64,000 nt of DNA from the IMG/VR virus record IMGVR_UViG_3300023175_001502, positions 1-64,000 of that record; one strand, 5' to 3'. The stretch is from a virus. The position numbers and the translations under genes were made by a program. Positions 17,708 to 26,218 of this stretch are shown in pieces. The number at the start of each line of letters is the position of its first letter. Positions within the stretch are counted from its first letter, which is position 1. A model generated the notes under the pieces. The model searched no databases. It was not told where the DNA came from and worked only from the letters and a program-made list of their open reading frames with translations.

Positions 17708-18814
17708 TTCGCTATCAAATATTAACATAAAGTGTTGTCTATCGGCTTTTCTATATGACATACAGCATATTAAATTATTTTTTACATACGGACGACCTAA
17801 CATATAATCAGTAAGATATAATGTTTTTATATTTGTATTTTCATCTACACTCATTATAGGACAACTAGGTGTACCAGATGGAAAAAATATTGCTTTGTTG
17901 TCTAGTGCTACACCACAACGATATCTGTACTTGCCACCAAAGTTAAGACCAATATCAAAAACTTTACTTTCTTTCGTGTCAGTATCAAAAACTACACCCC
18001 AATTACTATCTTGGCTATATTCGTCACCATATGGTAATGCAATTATTTTATTATTAACTAAAACGCCACAATTATATTTTTTAGCAAAGTCATTAGTTAG
18101 TGTTAAATTATGATATATTGCTCTATTAGTAGTTGTATCAAATTCTACGATTTCTGTCATACCAGGCGTTTCGCCGAAAGGCAAACTGTAAAGTGTATTG
18201 TCTTTTACTATTATATCACTAAACTTTCTAGTAATATTACTATTGATGTCTAACTCAAAACTTTCAAAATTATTACCGTCGAAACTTAGTAGTTTGTTAT
18301 ACCCGGGATTATCACCTCTCGGCATACTCCAATATCTGCCATTGCAATATACAGTACCCATATGTAATTTTTTGCCTTCGTAGGGTAGTTTGTGTTCGCT
18401 AACTTTACCTTCGTTAATATACAGTCCGTAGTTAGTATCTTCGTATCCTAAAGGAAAACTAAACGCAGATGTACCGTTTGATGCAATACTGTAAAATTGC
18501 CCTTTGCCTGCAAACGATAATTTGTGATACACTACATCGTTGTCTTTAATTTGTACTACAATATTAAGTTCGTCGTATATGCCGTATGGTATAAGCCATA
18601 AATCGTTATCTAAAACAATAGGAGCATTAGTTTTACTAGTAGCAGGAGGTAGATCTAATTTGATAATATCTTTTTTAAAACGCCAAACATCTGCATACTC
18701 TTTACATTGTTCAGTAGCAAATGGCGGACTTGTTAATATACCATTCCAGTCAAGGAGTAATAAGTGCTTTATGTTTTCTTCTTTGTAGAAATCTTCAAAT
18801 GCTTTATACATCAT
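17672..18814 (-). CDS. beta-propeller repeat protein
   Basis: 380 residues. After an N-terminal segment, about six or seven repeats of 40-50 residues each carry a '[AFM]P[RYF]G[DE]'-type turn (e.g. 'LIPYGI', 'SMPRGDNPG', 'SLPFGETPG', 'ALPYGDEYS', 'FFPSGTPS') followed by a strand with an Asp ('VVFDTDT'). This is the pattern of a kelch/NHL-like propeller. No signal peptide or enzymatic motif. Propellers usually bind ligands or glycans; here it could be a receptor-binding or scaffold protein. Paralogous to the next gene, which lies upstream on the same strand. Confidence 0.6.
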   Translation of the reverse strand: MMYKAFEDFYKEENIKHLLLLDWNGILTSPPFATEQCKEYADVWRFKKDIIKLDLPPATSKTNAPIVLDNDLWLIPYGIYDELNIVVQIKDNDVVYHKLSFAGKGQFYSIASNGTSAFSFPLGYEDTNYGLYINEGKVSEHKLPYEGKKLHMGTVYCNGRYWSMPRGDNPGYNKLLSFDGNNFESFELDINSNITRKFSDIIVKDNTLYSLPFGETPGMTEIVEFDTTTNRAIYHNLTLTNDFAKKYNCGVLVNNKIIALPYGDEYSQDSNWGVVFDTDTKESKVFDIGLNFGGKYRYRCGVALDNKAIFFPSGTPSCPIMSVDENTNIKTLYLTDYMLGRPYVKNNLICCMSYRKADRQHFMLIFDSELNLLGSYQLFA

Positions 18815-20039
18815 TTAAATCTATTGTCCTTATAACTTTTTCAACTTTTGTATCAAATACTAGTACAGTTTGAAAACTCTCACTTTCTCCGTATGGAAAG
18901 GCATATATGATATCGTTAATAATTACACATTGGTTATACTTTTCAATAGTAGTATTATCTGTAAAATATTTACTTACGTCTATGGTATAATGCTCTTCTG
19001 TGTTTGTGTCAATAACTAATATTTCTGCTAAGTCACCTTGGCTTTTCCATGTATCCTCTGGCTCGCAAACACATCCTCCTCTAGGGATATAGTATAACTT
19101 TCCTTTACTGTTCTCAACTCCGGCAAAATATTTTTTACTTTCTTTTCCAATGCCTAAATCTTTAACATACCATTCATCTGTCATACTGTTTATAACAAGC
19201 ATTTCGCTCCAGTCCTCATCGTGGCCTGCTGGCGGAAAAAATATTTTACCATTTTTTGTTACAGTGTGTGAAAAATATTTTCTGCTAGTGCCTGTTTGTT
19301 TGGTTTGTATATATTCCCAACCTTCTTTTCTAATTGCAAGAAGGTCAAATTCTTTATGTTCACAATACGGTGCTGCATACAATTTATCATTTGCTTTTGC
19401 AAGTGTTGTCCATTTTTTATTAGCATGTCTTACGTCTTTATAATCATATAGTATAGGCAACATATCTATTAATTTATAAGTACGATTAAAACAGTCGTAT
19501 TCTATCCTTGAATTAAATGTATTTCCTAAGTTTTCTCCTCGAGGTAAACCGTAAATTATACCATCTAACATTTGGGTAGTATGCCATCTTTTTGTTTCAT
19601 CAGGCAACGCTAAGTGTCTAGTAGTTACATTGTTAGTACGCATATCAATGTCTAGTACATAATTAAATGGTTCGTGCTCGCCGTACGGTAATGCTATAAT
19701 GTGTCTGCCGTATATGTGACCTTGAATATATTTTCCTTGTCCTTTCTTTTCTAAATTTAAGTATTCTATGCTATCGTCATTAGTATCTAATACCAATATA
19801 TTGCTTTCATTGTATGGTAGGAAGTAAATTTTGTTTCTATGTACAATACCCTTTTGCCACTTTTCGGTAGTTGAGTCAACTAATAATGGTATTTTAGTAA
19901 TTGAATGATTAGTTGGATTGTACTTAATCATGTAGTCAACAGATTCAGTAAGGCCGTATGGCGCACAATAAATCATGTTGTTATTTCCAACAGTCGGGTA
20001 ACTAAATGCTTGAGGGGTCAAATTTATCTCCAAATGCAC
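18804..20039 (-). CDS. beta-propeller repeat protein, paralogue of the neighbouring gene
   Basis: 411 residues built of repeats with the same '[YA].[LA]P[YR]GE' turns ('CAPYGLTES', 'ALPYGEHEP', 'GLPRGENLG', 'YIPRGGC', 'AFPYGESES') and 'VLDTNDD' or 'VIDTNTE' strands. Six to seven blades are expected. It overlaps the 380-residue paralogue by 11 bases and the kinase-like gene by 38 bases, so the four - strand genes here form one operon. No export signal; role unknown. Confidence 0.6.
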   Translation of the reverse strand: MHLEINLTPQAFSYPTVGNNNMIYCAPYGLTESVDYMIKYNPTNHSITKIPLLVDSTTEKWQKGIVHRNKIYFLPYNESNILVLDTNDDSIEYLNLEKKGQGKYIQGHIYGRHIIALPYGEHEPFNYVLDIDMRTNNVTTRHLALPDETKRWHTTQMLDGIIYGLPRGENLGNTFNSRIEYDCFNRTYKLIDMLPILYDYKDVRHANKKWTTLAKANDKLYAAPYCEHKEFDLLAIRKEGWEYIQTKQTGTSRKYFSHTVTKNGKIFFPPAGHDEDWSEMLVINSMTDEWYVKDLGIGKESKKYFAGVENSKGKLYYIPRGGCVCEPEDTWKSQGDLAEILVIDTNTEEHYTIDVSKYFTDNTTIEKYNQCVIINDIIYAFPYGESESFQTVLVFDTKVEKVIRTIDLNDV

Positions 20040-20457
20040 TACGTAAGTCTTTTTGCATTTTTTCTATAACTATATGTTTAGGATATACATTGCAATTATC
20101 CCAATCGACCATATACATGTTTTCACCGTTAACAATTATATTACTTAATACCCAGTCGCCATGTACATAGGGTAAAGTCTGCTCAATATTTTCTAAACAA
20201 AATTTATATACTCTTTTTATAAATTCAGGTGTGTGTTCTAGTGTACTTGCTGGAACTCCATCTATTTCTTTTGTGTCTAACCACATAGAATCTTCGTTAT
20301 GTCCGTAGTCTACAACATAGTTAGGAACAATACTGTTTAGCATTTTTACATGTTCATCTAGCCATATCATATCTACAAAATGCCATAGTTTTCTATAGTA
20401 ACCATCGCCTTTGTAAACACTTCGCTTTTTTTGTTTATTTGTTTTAATTAAGTCCAT
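20002..20457 (-). CDS. mini aminoglycoside-phosphotransferase/choline-kinase-like protein
   Basis: 151 residues. The motif 'YVHGDWVLSNIIV' is a Brenner-type HxDxxxxN catalytic loop, and 'MYMVDWDN' supplies the metal-binding Asp of the APH/choline/LPS kinase families. The usual N-terminal lobe is nearly absent, so the protein is about half the family size. Fold could be completed by a partner, or the phage may use a minimal kinase. Sits between the radical SAM gene and the propeller genes. Confidence 0.55.
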   Translation of the reverse strand: MDLIKTNKQKKRSVYKGDGYYRKLWHFVDMIWLDEHVKMLNSIVPNYVVDYGHNEDSMWLDTKEIDGVPASTLEHTPEFIKRVYKFCLENIEQTLPYVHGDWVLSNIIVNGENMYMVDWDNCNVYPKHIVIEKMQKDLRSAFGDKFDPSSI

Positions 20458-21478
20458 ATGCTTTTGCTACCGGAGGTAGGTAATCCTTTATATACATTTT
20501 ACGCCAGCTGTCTAACTTATTAATATTATATTTAAATTCTTCTTGTTTAAGTAGATTAGCAGGTTCATTCATCCATTTATCTACACCTTGAAATTGTGCT
20601 TTCAATTCGTCGGGTGCATTCTTAACATGTAACCAGTCGGGTGTCATGAGTAAATTTTCAAAGACGCTCCAATTACGCTTGTCTGCATATTCTTTTATAT
20701 CATCATAGAACCATGCATTTAAAATACTAATAGTTGGACTTATATCAACCTTACAAAAATCAGCCCAACGTTTTGCATTTTCTTCTGCTTCTTTCCATTT
20801 GGTGCCGTGCCTAATATAGTTTATGCGATCGTCAGTCGCATCTAAACTAAAACTCATAATTACCATATTAAATTTCCTAAGTAATTTTTCTAATTTAGGA
20901 TTCCAAATTGTACAGTTAGTATTAAACCGTATAATTGTTTCTGGACTTAACCTTTCTAAAAAGCGTGGCAAATGTTTTACCATCATAGGTTCGCCGCCGG
21001 TCATATATACTTCGTGTATTGGTAGATCAAGTAATTTATCAAATGCTTTGTCGTCAGCCCAATTAAAGTGTGGAACGTCTAATACGCCATGCAATGGTGT
21101 AACACCTGCTTGGTGCATAGCAACGGCTTCTTCTGCTATTGAACTAGAGCTCATGTGCCAGCAACTAATACATTTTAAATTACAACTATTGCCTAAACGT
21201 AAGTCTAAATGGCTAAGTCCTGGACCGTATCTTCTTTCTTTTTGACGTTGACTTTGTAATCCGTGTTCTTCCATTTCTTTACAACGTCTACAAGCATCAG
21301 GCCATTCACCTCTAGCCATTTGCTCTCTGATACCTCTATGGAATTCACTGTTGTGCCATTCTTGTGGTGTATGTGTTTTGATATTGTATTCGCCTTCGGG
21401 TTCTAAGCTCATACAGCATAATCTATATGATCCGTTGGTGCCAACATTGATTTGATTATCAAGATATTTGCATCTCAC
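20444..21478 (-). CDS. radical SAM enzyme with N-terminal twitch/SPASM-like domain, GTG start
   Basis: 344 residues. N-terminal cluster C3, C21, C22, C63, C66 with 'TPQEWHNSEFHRGIR', then 'CNLKCISC' (C99, C103, C106) and 'TGGEPMM'. Same order as in the proteins at 3461 and 14839. The start is a GTG at 21478; AAGGAG lies 11 bases upstream (21490-21495). First gene of the four-gene - strand operon with the kinase-like protein and two propellers, suggesting these act on the same target. Confidence 0.8.
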   Translation of the reverse strand: MRCKYLDNQINVGTNGSYRLCCMSLEPEGEYNIKTHTPQEWHNSEFHRGIREQMARGEWPDACRRCKEMEEHGLQSQRQKERRYGPGLSHLDLRLGNSCNLKCISCWHMSSSSIAEEAVAMHQAGVTPLHGVLDVPHFNWADDKAFDKLLDLPIHEVYMTGGEPMMVKHLPRFLERLSPETIIRFNTNCTIWNPKLEKLLRKFNMVIMSFSLDATDDRINYIRHGTKWKEAEENAKRWADFCKVDISPTISILNAWFYDDIKEYADKRNWSVFENLLMTPDWLHVKNAPDELKAQFQGVDKWMNEPANLLKQEEFKYNINKLDSWRKMYIKDYLPPVAKAYGLN

Positions 21479-21546
21479 GACTAAACATACTCCTTAAAAA
21501 CTAGCATAAGTATATTTAACAACACGGGGTAAAGAAAAAAGTAAAC
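21479..21546. promoter_or_regulatory. divergent intergenic region, probable promoter(s)
   Basis: 68 bases between the divergent gene starts at 21478 (-) and 21547 (+). On the - strand GTTAAATA (21513-21520) resembles the T4-like late box, about 25 bases before AAGGAG. No clear promoter for the + strand was found. Confidence 0.4.
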
Positions 21547-22245
21547 ATGAATGCTGAATTAGAGAAATATTTGTCCGAAAATGATAAGCAAATAGACATA
21601 ATATATCCAGAACAATTCGATCCTAAATGGGTTGTAATGGAAAGCGGCTGGCCGTGTTTTAGATTAAGTGCATTAGATAATCAACCTTGGAAAGAAATGT
21701 ATGCAGAAGCAGAAGCACTTGTAGATAAGTTTCATGTACACAGAGATGAATACGGCGAAGGCTGGAAAAGTCTAACACTACACGGACTAAATGAAGACAC
21801 CCAAACATTGAATAGTTATGGTGATAGACAAGAATCAATTAAACAGTTAGATTGGACTTGGGTAGCAGATGAATGTCCAGTAACAAAAAAGTTTTTAACT
21901 GATGTATGGCCAGCGGAATTTTTAAATCGTGTAAGGTTTATGTTACTCGAACCAGGTGGATATATTCTTCCACACCAAGATAGAGCAGATGAAGAAAAGC
22001 GTTTAAGTGTTTGTAATATTAGTTTGAACAATCCTGAAGGTTGTAGATTTGTTTTTAAAGATCATGGCAGAGTTCCATTTGATAATAATGGTAGTGCATT
22101 CCTAATGGATATATCTAATGTACATGCTGTATATAATAACAGCGATAAGCCAAGAATACATATGATCATACACTATGAACTTGGCAGACGCATTAGAGAT
22201 TTTTTCTATGTCTTAAGAGAAAGTTACTATACTAATAGAGGGTAA
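21547..22245 (+). CDS. aspartyl/asparaginyl hydroxylase-like Fe(II)/2OG oxygenase
   Basis: 232 residues. Iron triad H143-x-D145 ('LPHQDRAD') and H193 ('NVHAVYNNS'), with 'PRIHMIIH' providing the Arg (R203) that usually binds 2-oxoglutarate. The order matches the aspartyl/asparaginyl beta-hydroxylase family (PF05118-like). It opens a + strand run of oxygenase genes; the next gene starts 2 bases after its stop. Confidence 0.75.
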   Translation: MNAELEKYLSENDKQIDIIYPEQFDPKWVVMESGWPCFRLSALDNQPWKEMYAEAEALVDKFHVHRDEYGEGWKSLTLHGLNEDTQTLNSYGDRQESIKQLDWTWVADECPVTKKFLTDVWPAEFLNRVRFMLLEPGGYILPHQDRADEEKRLSVCNISLNNPEGCRFVFKDHGRVPFDNNGSAFLMDISNVHAVYNNSDKPRIHMIIHYELGRRIRDFFYVLRESYYTNRG

Positions 22246-22246
22246 A

Positions 22247-23716
22247 ATGAAAGACTGGAATAGTATTACTATTGATCGTTATTACGAAGATCTAAAAATT
22301 GATAACAGAGTAGGAATTGGCATACTCAATATTAATCGTGACATAGATAATAAGTGGTTACAAAAAAGATGTTTTGATATGACCTATTTTTATATTAATC
22401 GTATGATTAAAATGGGCATGTGTAGTTATGTAGGATTTCATAAAACTGTTGAAGAAATATTAGAACAAAGTCTTCAAAAAGATAAAGAATTTGCAATGAT
22501 TGCATGTCAAGGACTACTTTTATTTAGAGGCCCTAGTTTAATAACTCAAAGTTTAAATTACTATGATAACAATAAAGACTTCTTTGCAATAGGTCATATA
22601 ATGGACAAAGAAGCACAAACAGGAATTCAAGGTTCGTATCCTGGGTTACATAGACAATATCTATTTGTTAATTTACAAAAATGGGTAGAACTTGGCAAGC
22701 CGAAGTTTGATGAAATGGGCGTATTTAAGGATAGAAAGCCTTTACTACAAAATTACAAACTTAGTGAAAATACAGTACACAGTCATTATACTCCTGAATG
22801 GATAGGTCCTGCAGACAACGCACAAGAAAGCCATATTGAAATTACAGCAGATGGAAGCAACTGGATAGATATTGCTATACGAGCAGGCATAAGAATAGAT
22901 AATTTAACAAATGACATGCGTGATTGTAAAGTATTTTTATATCCATATGAGAATACACAGCAACTTGCAAATGCATGGCTTAACAAAGATCAAGATGATG
23001 GACTAAACCAAAGTCAAGCGGCTTGGATACGCAAACTTGGCTATCAAGAATTTATAGAAAAGGATAGAGTATACGCATTTAACACAGAAACACTATCAGG
23101 TGAAGGTGTAAGAACAGATGGTAAATTAATTGATCATTTGTTTAGTGCAGCCGCTGGATTTAAGCCACTTGCTATACTAAACTCGAACGGTTTTCATAAA
23201 GACACTACAGTAAATTATTTTGATTGGTGTGAAGCAAGTTTAAATTACAAAAAACATTTGCTAGAAACTTGGGATGGATATGATTTAGACAAATGGTTAT
23301 TAGAGCATGATCTCAGTTATAACTTTAGTAGTACTTACAGAGGAAACTATAAAAAGTTTTGGGAACAAGAAGTTAAAGAACATGGGGGTAGAGAAGCGTT
23401 TAAAGAGTTATGGGATAGATACAGACAACTAAAACATACCTTTAACGTAGTAGACATAGTGACCCAACCTAACCAGTTATTTGAGCTAATAAATACTGTA
23501 CAAGGAACAAAAGTACTGTGGACTACAAACATTTGGTCAAGCGAAATGCTACAATGGAATGTAGAACCAGAACAACTTGAACAGCATTGGTTTAAATTTG
23601 AAGAAATGATTCCGGAAGACTTAGTGCTATATGGGCATGACTATGTCGCAATGGATATGAGAGAAAGGTTAAGAAATGGAAAACGCACAACACACCCAAG
23701 ATTCGAGAATAATTAA
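22247..23716 (+). CDS. large hypothetical protein of the modification island
   Basis: 489 residues that I do not recognise. Between residues 100 and 150, 'FFAIGHIMDKEAQTG' and 'YPGLHRQYLFVNLQKWVELG' faintly resemble GT-A-like transferases. The C-terminal half is helical and rich in Trp and Asn, with no membrane segment. It lies between two oxygenase genes and its last 41 bases overlap the next gene. Confidence 0.55.
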   Translation: MKDWNSITIDRYYEDLKIDNRVGIGILNINRDIDNKWLQKRCFDMTYFYINRMIKMGMCSYVGFHKTVEEILEQSLQKDKEFAMIACQGLLLFRGPSLITQSLNYYDNNKDFFAIGHIMDKEAQTGIQGSYPGLHRQYLFVNLQKWVELGKPKFDEMGVFKDRKPLLQNYKLSENTVHSHYTPEWIGPADNAQESHIEITADGSNWIDIAIRAGIRIDNLTNDMRDCKVFLYPYENTQQLANAWLNKDQDDGLNQSQAAWIRKLGYQEFIEKDRVYAFNTETLSGEGVRTDGKLIDHLFSAAAGFKPLAILNSNGFHKDTTVNYFDWCEASLNYKKHLLETWDGYDLDKWLLEHDLSYNFSSTYRGNYKKFWEQEVKEHGGREAFKELWDRYRQLKHTFNVVDIVTQPNQLFELINTVQGTKVLWTTNIWSSEMLQWNVEPEQLEQHWFKFEEMIPEDLVLYGHDYVAMDMRERLRNGKRTTHPRFENN

Positions 23717-24425
23717 AAACTACGATCCTGATAATCATGGCTTAACGCACGACTTCTTATATAATAGTAACGATTGGGATATAATTGAACTAAATTATAA
23801 CGTAGATGTCGAAAGTCTAAAAGCATGGTGGACTGACGTTAAAGAAAATTTTGATTACATGTTGTTTAACTTTAACAAGATGTCCGAAAAACTTAATTTA
23901 GAAAAAAGTAAAGAAATGGTAGAGCAAGGGTATTGCGGTTACTATTGCGGACCAATTGATGGTGTAACTTTAGCATGGCCTATAGAACGTTACGAAGCAC
24001 TGCCTCCTCCAGCACAGTGTAATGCTGAAATGTATCCTGAAGTAGATTATGATAACTTTATTAACGATGCAAAAATTATGCCTAAATTACAATTTGGCTA
24101 TTTCAAACAGTTAGTAGAAGAATTAGGATCAGATGCATTTAGACAAGCGATTGTTACTAGACATCATCCAGGTATGTATATACGTCAACATATAGATAGT
24201 AAAGTACTTAAATTACATATTCCAATAGAAAGCAACAAAAACAGTTTTTTCCATTTCGGAGAAAATAAAGAACGTTCGTATCATATGAAAGAAGGTAAAG
24301 CATATATTCTTAACACTGGAGATTGGCATGGAACTACTAACGAAAGTGACGACTATAGATCTCATATAATTACAAGGGTAACAGAAGACCATATTTTAAA
24401 TGTAATAGGAATGACTAATGGATAA
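23676..24425 (+). CDS. Fe(II)/2OG oxygenase-like protein (local family)
   Basis: 249 residues. H172-x-D174 ('RQHIDSK'), H218 ('GDWHGTT') and R228 form a complete jelly-roll iron/2OG site. The C-terminal pattern 'LHIPI..N...F.F......Y.M.EG.AY..N....H' is shared with the genes at 24418, 25158, 26208 (twice) and 30427. It overlaps the following paralogue by 8 bases. Substrate unknown; prolyl/asparaginyl hydroxylase-like chemistry is the likeliest. Confidence 0.7.
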   Translation: MENAQHTQDSRIIKNYDPDNHGLTHDFLYNSNDWDIIELNYNVDVESLKAWWTDVKENFDYMLFNFNKMSEKLNLEKSKEMVEQGYCGYYCGPIDGVTLAWPIERYEALPPPAQCNAEMYPEVDYDNFINDAKIMPKLQFGYFKQLVEELGSDAFRQAIVTRHHPGMYIRQHIDSKVLKLHIPIESNKNSFFHFGENKERSYHMKEGKAYILNTGDWHGTTNESDDYRSHIITRVTEDHILNVIGMTNG

Positions 24426-25161
24426 AGTTCTAAAACCTTCTCAAGTTGACCTGTCAGTTTTAGAAAGTTTAGAATGGGACATTATTATATTAGATAAAAA
24501 AATAGCTATAAAAAATTTACAATATTGGTATAATATTGTTACATCTAACTTAGATTATTTAAAATTTAATTTTCAAACATGTTCTGAGTACATAAAAGAA
24601 TCTGTCAATAATAAATTTACTACCGATACAAATGATTACGAATGGGAACGTAACAAAACATATGAAGCATTAATTAACTCGTGGACATTAACTTGGCCAA
24701 CTCACAGAGATGTACCCCTTCCGCCTCCTTGGGCTGCTGACGTAGAATTTTTTACAGAATTAAAAAGTTACTTTGATAATGACGGTAATGTTGTAAAAGA
24801 TTTTGATTATAATGATAATACATATCTTACCCAATATAATTTTGGAGAATGGAAATCTATAGTAGAAGAAATAGGCAACTATATTTACAATCCACGAATA
24901 ACGCAACACATGCCTGAGCATATACTTCATCCGCATACAGACGGATACTGTGCTAGATTACATATTCCTATGACATATGACAATAGTAAATTTTATTGGG
25001 GAGAAAAATGGAATAGAGAATATAACTTTGAACCAGGAAATGTTTATATTATAAATTCAAGAGTTACACATTCTACTACAAACTTTAGTCCAACAGCAAG
25101 GGCAAATATTATTTCAGATATACGCAATGATAAATTTATGGATTTAGTTAATTGGAAATGA
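24418..25161 (+). CDS. Fe(II)/2OG oxygenase-like protein (local family)
   Basis: 247 residues. H173-x-D175 ('HPHTDGY'), H218 ('RVTHSTT') and R228, at nearly the same positions as in the preceding paralogue. The N-terminal half has diverged strongly, which suggests different substrates after duplication. Overlaps the next gene as ATGA. Confidence 0.7.
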   Translation: MDKVLKPSQVDLSVLESLEWDIIILDKKIAIKNLQYWYNIVTSNLDYLKFNFQTCSEYIKESVNNKFTTDTNDYEWERNKTYEALINSWTLTWPTHRDVPLPPPWAADVEFFTELKSYFDNDGNVVKDFDYNDNTYLTQYNFGEWKSIVEEIGNYIYNPRITQHMPEHILHPHTDGYCARLHIPMTYDNSKFYWGEKWNREYNFEPGNVYIINSRVTHSTTNFSPTARANIISDIRNDKFMDLVNWK

Positions 25162-25805
25162 AGAGATATATAGAAGAGCATCAAACAGTTGATCTAGGAT
25201 TTGACGTTAAACGTATATTTTGTGTTGATGTCAAAAAGTTACAGGATTGGTATAATGATCTACAAGAAAATTATAAAGATTGGAAATTTGTTGTAGGAGA
25301 AAATCATCATGTGTGGCAGTTTCCAATTAGTGACCCTACTGGGGAGACTGGACATATTATACCAGACGAAACTGGTTATTATACGTTATGCTGGAATAGT
25401 GACGAAGAAGGTCCTAAACCTTTTGAGCAAGGTTGTGCAAAACCGGAGTATAGGGATAATGATAATGATGAATTAAATCCTAGAAAATGTTTTACAGGAT
25501 ACGGATTAGAGCTTGTTAAAAGTCTACCCTTTCGTAGTAAAAAATGGTTAGTAACTGAGCATGTAACTGGAACTAAATTAATTACACATCAAGACAGTCC
25601 AGATAAAATTAGGGTACATATTCCTATACACACTAACAAAGATAGTAATTGGATTATAAACGGTAAAGAATATCACATGGAACCAGGTTGGGCATATCTT
25701 GTAAACACAACACTTCCTCATAGTGTTGAAAACAAAGGTACAACAGACAGAGTACATCTTTATGGTAAAGTGTGGATCGAGGACGTAAAAGCATGGTTAA
25801 TGTAA
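25158..25805 (+). CDS. Fe(II)/2OG oxygenase-like protein (local family)
   Basis: 215 residues. H144-x-D146 ('ITHQDSP'), H188 ('LPHSVEN') and R198 ('TDRVHLY'). I chose the ATG at 25158, which forms an ATGA junction with the previous stop; an in-frame TTG at 25152 is less likely. Shorter N-terminus than its neighbours. The following phosphatase-like gene overlaps its end by 13 bases. Confidence 0.7.
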   Translation: MKRYIEEHQTVDLGFDVKRIFCVDVKKLQDWYNDLQENYKDWKFVVGENHHVWQFPISDPTGETGHIIPDETGYYTLCWNSDEEGPKPFEQGCAKPEYRDNDNDELNPRKCFTGYGLELVKSLPFRSKKWLVTEHVTGTKLITHQDSPDKIRVHIPIHTNKDSNWIINGKEYHMEPGWAYLVNTTLPHSVENKGTTDRVHLYGKVWIEDVKAWLM

Positions 25806-26218
25806 AAACATATGCAATGAAAGATATGCACCCTATACCTAACAACGAATATCTTATTGGTATACACAGTAATGGTAATTGGATACATTCTGAGCCTGTT
25901 ATGGCAGATGCAGATAATGTTTTAAATTTAAAATTTGAAGATGTTGAAAAAACAGGATTAAAAGCAATACAATGGTACAATAACACACAACGAATAATAC
26001 ATGCCACAGCATGTAGCGATAAACAAGCAGAACAAATTATAAGTTTTATACGCAAAATACCAGAGGGTGCTACATTACATGTATATTGTGCAAAAGGACA
26101 ATCGAGAAGTGTTGCTGTTGCCAACTATGTTAAAAAGTATTATAATAACGAAACAATAGATGACAGAGGTCATAACAAACATGTTTATAGTCTATTAGAA
26201 AGGTATCATGATGTTTGA
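25793..26218 (+). CDS. dual-specificity/tyrosine phosphatase-like protein
   Basis: 141 residues. 'LHVYCAKGQSRSVAVANYV' contains a full CX5R phosphate-binding loop (C99, R105) followed by the usual helix. An Asp acting as general acid cannot be assigned. The start at 25793 follows AGGA at a suitable distance; a GTG at 25772 in frame is less likely. It lies inside the oxygenase array, overlapping both flanking genes, so it is probably part of the same pathway. A sugar or RNA phosphatase role is as possible as a protein phosphatase. Confidence 0.65.
   Translation: MVNVKTYAMKDMHPIPNNEYLIGIHSNGNWIHSEPVMADADNVLNLKFEDVEKTGLKAIQWYNNTQRIIHATACSDKQAEQIISFIRKIPEGATLHVYCAKGQSRSVAVANYVKKYYNNETIDDRGHNKHVYSLLERYHDV

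Noticed and set aside
17895-19443. Open frames on the + strand opposite the propeller genes
   Set aside because: Antisense shadows of the repeat proteins, Ser/Leu-rich and without ribosome-binding sites.
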